From: Opitutaceae bacterium
Lineage (GTDB): Bacteria > Verrucomicrobiota > Verrucomicrobiia > Opitutales > Opitutaceae
Reading direction: 5' to 3'
DNA length: 48,791 nt
Assembly (NCBI GenBank): GCA_016711225.1
Contig: JADJTK010000004.1
Location: 1 to 48,791, forward strand
This document shows, in pieces, positions 45,152-48,791 of this stretch; the first letter of the stretch is position 1; each line of letters begins with the position of its first letter. A program made the translations under genes and the position numbers. Below the pieces are notes generated by a model. It was not told where the DNA came from, did no database searches, and saw only the letters and a list, made by a program, of their open reading frames with translations.

Positions 45152-45322
45152 GTAGCGACGTTCGCCAGAACGTCGTCCGTCGTGTAGGCCACCGCGGCGA
45201 GATGGCCCGTTCGTCTTCCGCCCCGTAGCGACGCTCGCAAGAGCTTCGTCCGCCCCATCTCCGTCGTAGCTGGACGGTGCAGCCGTTCAGCCCTGGAAGC
45301 GCCGAGCTCCAGCTCGGCTTCG
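45152..45322 (+). repeat. Cluster of GTAG-headed palindromic repeats
   Basis: Copies at 45152-45175 (CGACGTT/AACGTCG), 45184-45207 (GGCCA/TGGCC), 45225-45248 (CGACGCTC/GAGCTTCG, partly decayed), 45266-45290 (CTGGACGG/CCGTTCAG) and a headless palindrome at 45296-45322 (GAAGCGCCGAGCT/AGCTCGGCTTC). They face the same way. Confidence 0.75.
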
Positions 45323-45383
45323 TCGCCCTTTCGTTCTGCCTTCTTCATTCTGCCTTCTGCCTTAGGCTGCCGCCAAGACTTCG

Positions 45384-45557
45384 TCCTTGTGTCTCGGCGA
45401 CTGGGAGATACGCATTGACGAGGATGATGCTCGCCCCCGCATGGTGGATTTTGCAGTGGTGCAGGAACGCGGGGATCTCGCGCCGGTACCCCTCCTTCGC
45501 GGCGGGTTCCAGCGCCGCCTCCAACGCGGCGATCCAATCCGGGAAGGGGGGAATCAT
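45384..45557 (-). pseudogene. intI: Integron-type tyrosine recombinase (IntI), N-terminal remnant
   Basis: The minus-strand frame from ATG at 45557 reads MIPPFPDWIAALEAALEPAA, KEGYRREIPAFLHHCKIHHA and ASIILVNAYLPVAETQG, a SAM-like core-binding domain as found at the N-terminus of IntI-type integrases (YRREI.FL.HCK.HHA). After ~58 residues it runs into repeat sequence; the catalytic R...H-x-x-R...Y domain is absent. Its position and opposite orientation just left of plus-strand cassettes match the integron platform. The IntI assignment is from motif memory and context; other tyrosine recombinases are possible. Confidence 0.55.
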
Positions 45558-45694
45558 CGCGATTCTGCCCAGCTTGGTTGGAATTCTTCGCTCCGTCTTT
45601 CTCTTCGAAGATTTTCCATCTTCGGCCGTGGGCCGTCAGCCCTACCTTTGCGTCGCTTTTCGAGCGGGAGAAGTGGGCAAAATGGGCTTCAGCG

Positions 45695-45743
45695 CGAATG
45701 TCGCTTTTGCTCCCCGCCCCGCCCCCGGCGAAAGCAACATTCG
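45695..45743. repeat. Long inverted repeat upstream of the first cassette
   Basis: 16-nt arms CGAATGTCGCTTTTGC and GCGAAAGCAACATTCG (14/16 paired) around a C-rich 17-nt loop. It lies between the intI remnant and the attI-like core, where integrase and cassette promoters would be expected. Confidence 0.6.
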
Positions 45744-45839
45744 TGCGGAGCGCCACTTGTACTCCAACGAGTTGCGCGGCCAAACCTCCCGCGCACCCCT
45801 TCCGGCAAAAGCTCAGTTCAACTGAGGTGAATCCCTACT

Positions 45840-45846
45840 GTTCGGC
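45840..45846 (+). other. attI-like core site (GTTCGGC) before cassette 1
   Basis: GTTCGGC is identical to the core closing attC1 and is followed after 8 nt by an ATG, as in the cassette junction at 46438. The upstream sequence is unlike an attC, so this is best read as attI or a recombined attI/attC junction. Confidence 0.5.
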
Positions 45847-45854
45847 AGAAGAAA

Positions 45855-46436
45855 ATGAAGACGCTCACCAGATTTCTCGTGATTCTCTGTGGTGCCATTT
45901 TTGTCGCGGCATCGAATGGTGCGAACTACGTCTTCCCAGTCGGCGATGGATTTGTGTCTGTTGATATCCCCACCGGGTGGACCAATGCATCCGGCCCTGA
46001 GTCGATTAGCTTCGGGTCGCCTGATGGATTGGCCGCATTGACAGTGACTGCGCATTCCTCGGCCTCGCTATCGCCCAAGGATGTCGAGCAGGTGAATAGC
46101 GAGGTTAGGCCGTTTGGTCTGCCCACGTCTGAAAAAAGGGAGCTGAAGTTCCGGCCTAGTGGAAGCTACCGGCAGGAGTTCCGCGGAGAAGGGAAAGCTG
46201 GCGATATCTACTGGGTCTCCGATTTCCTGTTCTTCCCGGAGGTCACGGTGATCGCATCGCTGAATGGCCCCAAAGAATTCATCGAGAAGGAGCAAGCTGT
46301 GGTCCGCTCGATCTTGGATTCGGTTCAAACCACGAAGGACCAAAAAAAGAGCCAGCCGAACAAGACACCACTGCCAACTCCGGTAGAGTGTCCGCCTTCC
46401 AATCACGGTCAGGTGCCCGGAGCGGCAGACCTCTGA
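45855..46436 (+). CDS. Integron cassette gene 1: exported hypothetical protein
   Basis: 193 residues. Signal peptide (TRFLVILCGAIFVAASNG), then a beta-rich domain (YVFPVGDGFVSVDIPTGWTN; SISFGSPDGLAALTVTAHSS; DIYWVSDFLFFPEVTVIASL) and a helix with KEFIEKEQAVVRSILDS. The fold resembles small periplasmic 'PsbP/DUF1795-like' domains, but this is a guess. The last ~28 residues (PNKTP...PPSNHGQVPG) are translated from attC1. GC content is clearly lower than the chromosome backbone, fitting a mobile cassette. Start 8 nt after the core site, with AGAAG upstream as ribosome-binding site. Confidence 0.7.
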   Translation: MKTLTRFLVILCGAIFVAASNGANYVFPVGDGFVSVDIPTGWTNASGPESISFGSPDGLAALTVTAHSSASLSPKDVEQVNSEVRPFGLPTSEKRELKFRPSGSYRQEFRGEGKAGDIYWVSDFLFFPEVTVIASLNGPKEFIEKEQAVVRSILDSVQTTKDQKKSQPNKTPLPTPVECPPSNHGQVPGAADL

Positions 46437-46444
46437 CGTTCGGC
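46355..46444 (+). repeat. attC: attC recombination site 1
   Basis: 90 bp. R'' GCCGAAC (46355-46361) pairs with R' GTTCGGC (46438-46444). Inside, CTGCCAACTCCGG pairs with CCGGAGCGGCAG, leaving an unpaired base as in attC extrahelical positions. The core ends in GACGTTCGGC. The central part (CGCCTTCCAATC...GGTCAGG) is shared with attC2. Confidence 0.8.
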
Positions 46445-46452
46445 AAAGAAGA

Positions 46453-46968
46453 ATGAAATCACCTACGATCATCACAGCCGCACTTTGCAGTGTAATTTGT
46501 GGGTGCTCGTCCGTCCCTGCTAGGCAGAGGATTCAGCGCGATGACTCCGGCCCATGGGTATGGGCCGGACCCGTGCATCCTGCTCAGACAATCACCTGCC
46601 GAGTCGTCAAGATGCTTCCGGCTGGGTTCTTCGACGACGAAGCGGTGCCGGCGCAGGCCGGGGATCTTGGAGGTGCAGAGCGTCTCTGCGCACTGCCGGA
46701 CTCGATTCGGGGGCTCCGCATCACGCTGCATTTCGGACTACGCGCACCGAAGGACCAGATTCATCAGATCGAGCCCGATTCCTCGATTTCGTTTTCTGCA
46801 TCGGTACCAAGCGAGCCGTGCGGGTCCAGTTTCATCATCTATGTCGGACAAGGCGGGCTAAGCGGATTCGATCGGGAGAAGAATTCGCCGAACAAGCGGC
46901 CAGATGGAACGTCGGCGAAGGCCCCGCCTTCCAATCCGAGTCAGGGGGCCGCCGTCCCTCATCCGTAA
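46453..46968 (+). CDS. Integron cassette gene 2: probable lipoprotein
   Basis: 171 residues. The N-terminus IITAALCSVICGCSSVPARQ looks like a lipoprotein signal with lipobox and Cys. The mature part (WVWAGPVHPAQTITCRVVKM; LCALPDSIRGLRITLHFGLR; SSISFSASVPSEPCGSSFII) is beta-like and unassigned. The C-terminal ~27 residues (PNKRPDGTSAKAPPSNPSQG) are read through attC2 and echo the tail of cassette 1. Begins 8 nt after the attC1 core. Confidence 0.7.
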   Translation: MKSPTIITAALCSVICGCSSVPARQRIQRDDSGPWVWAGPVHPAQTITCRVVKMLPAGFFDDEAVPAQAGDLGGAERLCALPDSIRGLRITLHFGLRAPKDQIHQIEPDSSISFSASVPSEPCGSSFIIYVGQGGLSGFDREKNSPNKRPDGTSAKAPPSNPSQGAAVPHP

Positions 46969-46977
46969 GCGTTGGCC
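46887..46977 (+). repeat. attC: attC recombination site 2
   Basis: 91 bp from R'' GCCGAAC (46887-46893) to AAGCGTTGGCC, with core GTTGGCC at 46971-46977. The start GCCGAACAAG and the centre (CCCGCCTTCCAATC...GAGTCAGG) align with attC1. The inner arms (CGGCCAGATGG vs CCCTCATCCG) pair imperfectly. Same length as attC1 (within 1 bp), as expected in a resident integron. Confidence 0.75.
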
Positions 46978-47012
46978 GAAATAGACAAAACACCGCAAGT
47001 AACGGCTCACGC

Positions 47013-47300
47013 ATGAACTGGAACAAAGAAATCATCAGTCGGCGGACCACCAATATCGGTGTGTTTGTTCTTTGGCTGGTGACGTTCCCGATGATCGCCG
47101 GCCTGACGTTCCTTGAGTTTAGAGATATGCGATTCGGGCGAGCCGGATTTCTCTCGTTGATCACTCTCACCTGGCTGTTTCTCGGTCGCGGTCTTCTGAT
47201 TCGGGTCGTCTACTCTTCGAAGAGCCCGCTTTGGCGACCAATCGGAAGATTCCCCGAAAGAAGGAACAGCCGGGCCAACCGGGTAGCCGGCGGTAGTTAG
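47013..47300 (+). CDS. Integron cassette gene 3: small membrane protein, end disrupted
   Basis: 95 residues with two TM segments (NIGVFVLWLVTFPMIAGLTF; AGFLSLITLTWLFLGRGLLI). Starts 35 nt after the attC2 core. The last residues (ANRVAGGS) and the TAG stop at 47298-47300 come from the group II intron inserted at 47279/47280, so the native C-terminus is lost or altered. Unknown function. Confidence 0.65.
   Translation: MNWNKEIISRRTTNIGVFVLWLVTFPMIAGLTFLEFRDMRFGRAGFLSLITLTWLFLGRGLLIRVVYSSKSPLWRPIGRFPERRNSRANRVAGGS
47273..47279 (+). other. attC: Half of attC site 3, interrupted by the intron
   Basis: GGCCAAC, the R''-type complement of the attC2 core GTTGGCC, stands at the edge of the intron. 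The remaining half of the site should lie beyond the window, past the intron 5' end. Confidence 0.55.
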
Positions 47301-47345
47301 CCGCCGGCCCCCACACCACCCGGCGTACGGGTCCGTACCGGGCGA
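47286..47345 (-). ncRNA. Group II intron domains V and VI
   Basis: On the minus strand domain V reads CGCCCGGTACGGACCCGTAC, then GCCGGGTGG: a GTACG/CGTAC hairpin, a 2-nt GC bulge and a lower CCCGG/CCGGG stem. It starts with CGC, the catalytic-triad form known in class C introns. Domain VI follows: GCCGGCGG-CTAACTA-CCGCCGGC, with A residues available in the loop. Confidence 0.75.
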
Positions 47346-47357
47346 TTCCAGTCTCCA

Positions 47358-48700
47358 TCATTCATCGACGCGTGCGGCGCCTTTGGGATAATGGTAGGCG
47401 AGCCAGGCCTCCTGCAGGGAGACGACCCCTTGTTTCTTGAGCCACTCGTTGCTGAGCGCGGCTTGCACGATGCTATTAGTCGACATGCGCCAGCAGCCCT
47501 TGCGGGACCGGCTGCACAGATGCACTTGCTCTGGATCGGCGCCCAGCCGCAGCAGATTTCTCCGCCGACAGCGTGGGCGCTTCCATTGCTTCCAATAGCA
47601 CTGCCGTACCCGCCGGCGCACCCAGCGGTCGAGCGCTTGCACCTCCGCGTAGTTGCGCCCCAACCGGTAGAAGTTGATCCATCCGGTCATATAGCGCCGC
47701 AGAGCCAGCAGTCGCTCTTCCATCGACACACTCCACGTGCGCCCGGTCAGTGACCGGATTTCCGTGACAAAGTGCTCCCCGGCCTCGTGGCTCCAGCGGA
47801 TTTCTCCGCGAGAGAACCGAAAGCCTAGGAACGTACAGTGCGCCAAGGGCGCCACGCGACTCTTGGCCGCATTGACGAGCAGCAGAGCTTTCCTTCCACA
47901 AACCGAACCACGGCGGCCATCACCCGCTTCGCTGCGACGCGGGTACGTACCAGGATCAGGAAGTCGTCGGCGTAGCGCGCAAAGCGCAGGCCACGTTTCT
48001 CCAGTTCCCGGTCCAGCGGAGTCAGGGCGATGTTGGCCAACAGCGGCGAGAGTGGTCCGCCTTGGGGCACGCCCCGCAGCGTTGGCTCGCGCTTGCCATC
48101 GGGTAGCACCACCCCAGCCCGCAGGAAGCGGCCAATCAGGCGCAGGATGCGCACATCCCGAACCTGCGCGGCCACCAGCCTCATGAGCCGGTCGTGATCC
48201 ACGTGATTAAAGAAACCTTTCAGATCGCAGTCCACCGCATCGCTGAGTCCATCAGCGATACATTTGCGGATCGAGCGCACCGCTTGATGCGGGTTGCGGC
48301 CGGGCCGGTAGGCGTAGCTATGCTCACTGAACGTCTCCTCGAACACCCCGCCCAGTTCTTGGGCGAGGGCTTGCTGGATGACTCGGTCCAGCACCGTCGG
48401 GATGCCCAGCGGTCGCTGGCCCCCGTCCTTCTTGGCGATAAACGACCGTAGCAGCGGCGACGGTTCGTACCGCCCCTCCTGCAGGGCTTGGCGTATCCGC
48501 TGCCCATGGAGGTTCATAAACGCCGGGAAAGCGGCAATCGACATCCCGTCGACGCCGCCCGACCCGCCGTTGGCCCGGACCTTACGCCAGGCGGCATTCA
48601 GGTTCTCCGAGCTCCAGATACGCTGCCATCGCTCCTCCTGATCGCGGTCTTTCTCCGCCGCTGGCGTCCGCTGCCCTCCGACTCCGCCGGTCGGCTTCAC
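47358..48700 (-). CDS. ltrA: Group II intron reverse transcriptase/maturase (one frameshift)
   Basis: Class C-type intron-encoded protein. RT blocks: WRKVRANGGSGGVDGMSIAA (RT0-1), GGQRPLGIPTVLDRVIQQAL (RT2), FSEHSYAYRPGRNPHQAVRS, DAVDCDLKGFFNHVDHDRLM (RT3), GVPQGGPLSPLLANIALTPL (RT4) and RFARYADDFLILVRTRVAAK with the YADD active site. The frame breaks near 47888; the next frame continues LLLVNAAKSRVAPLAHCTFL, GFRFSRGEIRW and the maturase X domain (MEERLLALRRYMTGWINFYR), ending near 47358. One missing base would restore a ~447-residue enzyme, so sequence error or recent inactivation. No HNH endonuclease domain, as usual for class C. Confidence 0.88.
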
Positions 48701-48791
48701 CGTCGGTGGCAGGACGCCGCGGTCTCCGCGGTCCCAACCAGTTTGGTCCTTCGTGCCTGCGTGAGACCCTCCGGTCCATTCCGAGTCCGGC

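Larger units (their letters stand above)
44886..45383. other. Repeat-dense intergenic region before the integron
   Basis: No gene. 44961-45056 shows successive ~11-12-nt periodic words (GAGCACAGAGG; CGCAAGGAA/CGCAAAGAG/CGCAAAGG; GCGGATTAC/GCGGATGAG/GCGGATGCG). 45152-45322 packs at least five GTAG-type palindromes. 45325-45365 is a TTCTGCCTT word repeat like the one after kdsC. Confidence 0.75.
47280..48791 (-). mobile_element. Group IIC-attC intron (3' end and ORF; 5' end off the window)
   Basis: Minus-strand group II intron with a maturase/reverse transcriptase ORF (47358-48700) followed by ribozyme domains V (47314-47345) and VI (47286-47308), ending in ...GGCTACCC next to an attC half-site. 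Insertion in an attC, opposite to the cassette genes, is the hallmark of IIC-attC introns. 48701-48791 is intron sequence upstream of the ORF (domains I-IV partial). Confidence 0.85.

Noticed and set aside
45088..45783. Continuous 231-codon minus-strand frame before the integron
   Set aside because: Built mostly of translated palindromes and word repeats; only the out-of-frame 45384-45557 piece has protein-like sequence.

Overview
The window is a high-GC chromosomal segment of a Gram-negative, LPS-making bacterium. Gene content (kdsC-lptC-lptA-lptB cluster, Kdo-kinase-like protein, ExbB/ExbD, O-antigen ligase) and style (many exported verrucomicrobial-looking hypotheticals, abundant short palindromes, 'Y_Y_Y' sensor kinase) suggest Verrucomicrobiota, probably an Opitutaceae-like lineage. 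This is inference; no rRNA or tRNA gene was seen.

Layout. 1-3.5 kb is decayed: a GspA/ExeA-type ATPase, a GspB-like protein and an IS630-type transposase, all broken by frameshifts. 3.5-8.3 kb (minus) holds two SPFH/band-7 proteins and a SNF2 helicase. 8.4-11.4 kb (plus) is the compact LPS-export operon kdsC-lptC-lptA-lptB, with overlapping starts and stops. 11.6-15.9 kb is a tandem duplication of a secreted HExxH peptidase/TPR gene with its glyoxalase-like neighbour; the first unit is degraded. 16-24.1 kb has an ArnT-like glycosyltransferase, a kinase-glycosidase fusion, a HEAT-repeat protein and exbB-exbD. 24.7-25.9 kb is a CqsA/LqsA-type autoinducer synthase. 26-29 kb is leuC-leuD with a divergent LysR gene. 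29.1-36.4 kb mixes an exported protein, a 1.07-kb block that is almost purely G and C, a hicB-hicA toxin-antitoxin pair and housekeeping genes (RluA-type synthase, RlmJ, YhcH-like, Nudix). 36.5-44.9 kb (plus) has a large sensor kinase, an O-antigen ligase and a GH105-like hydrolase.

The most notable part is 45.4-48.8 kb. It reads as a small chromosomal integron: a minus-strand N-terminal relic of an integron-type integrase, an attI-like GTTCGGC core, and plus-strand cassettes separated by two homologous ~90-bp attC sites. A third attC is interrupted by a minus-strand group IIC ('IIC-attC') intron whose reverse transcriptase carries one frameshift; the intron's 5' part runs off the window.

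A second theme is a dispersed family of GTAG-headed palindromes (REP-like). They lie between genes, supply TAG stop codons to some genes, and sit in frame in kdsC and lptB, where they encode repeated VAxASVPA peptides. Hexanucleotide TTCTCG tracts and ~12-nt periodic repeats add to the repeat load. Many genes carry single-base frameshifts, and the GC-only block looks artefactual, so part of the 'decay' may be sequence error.
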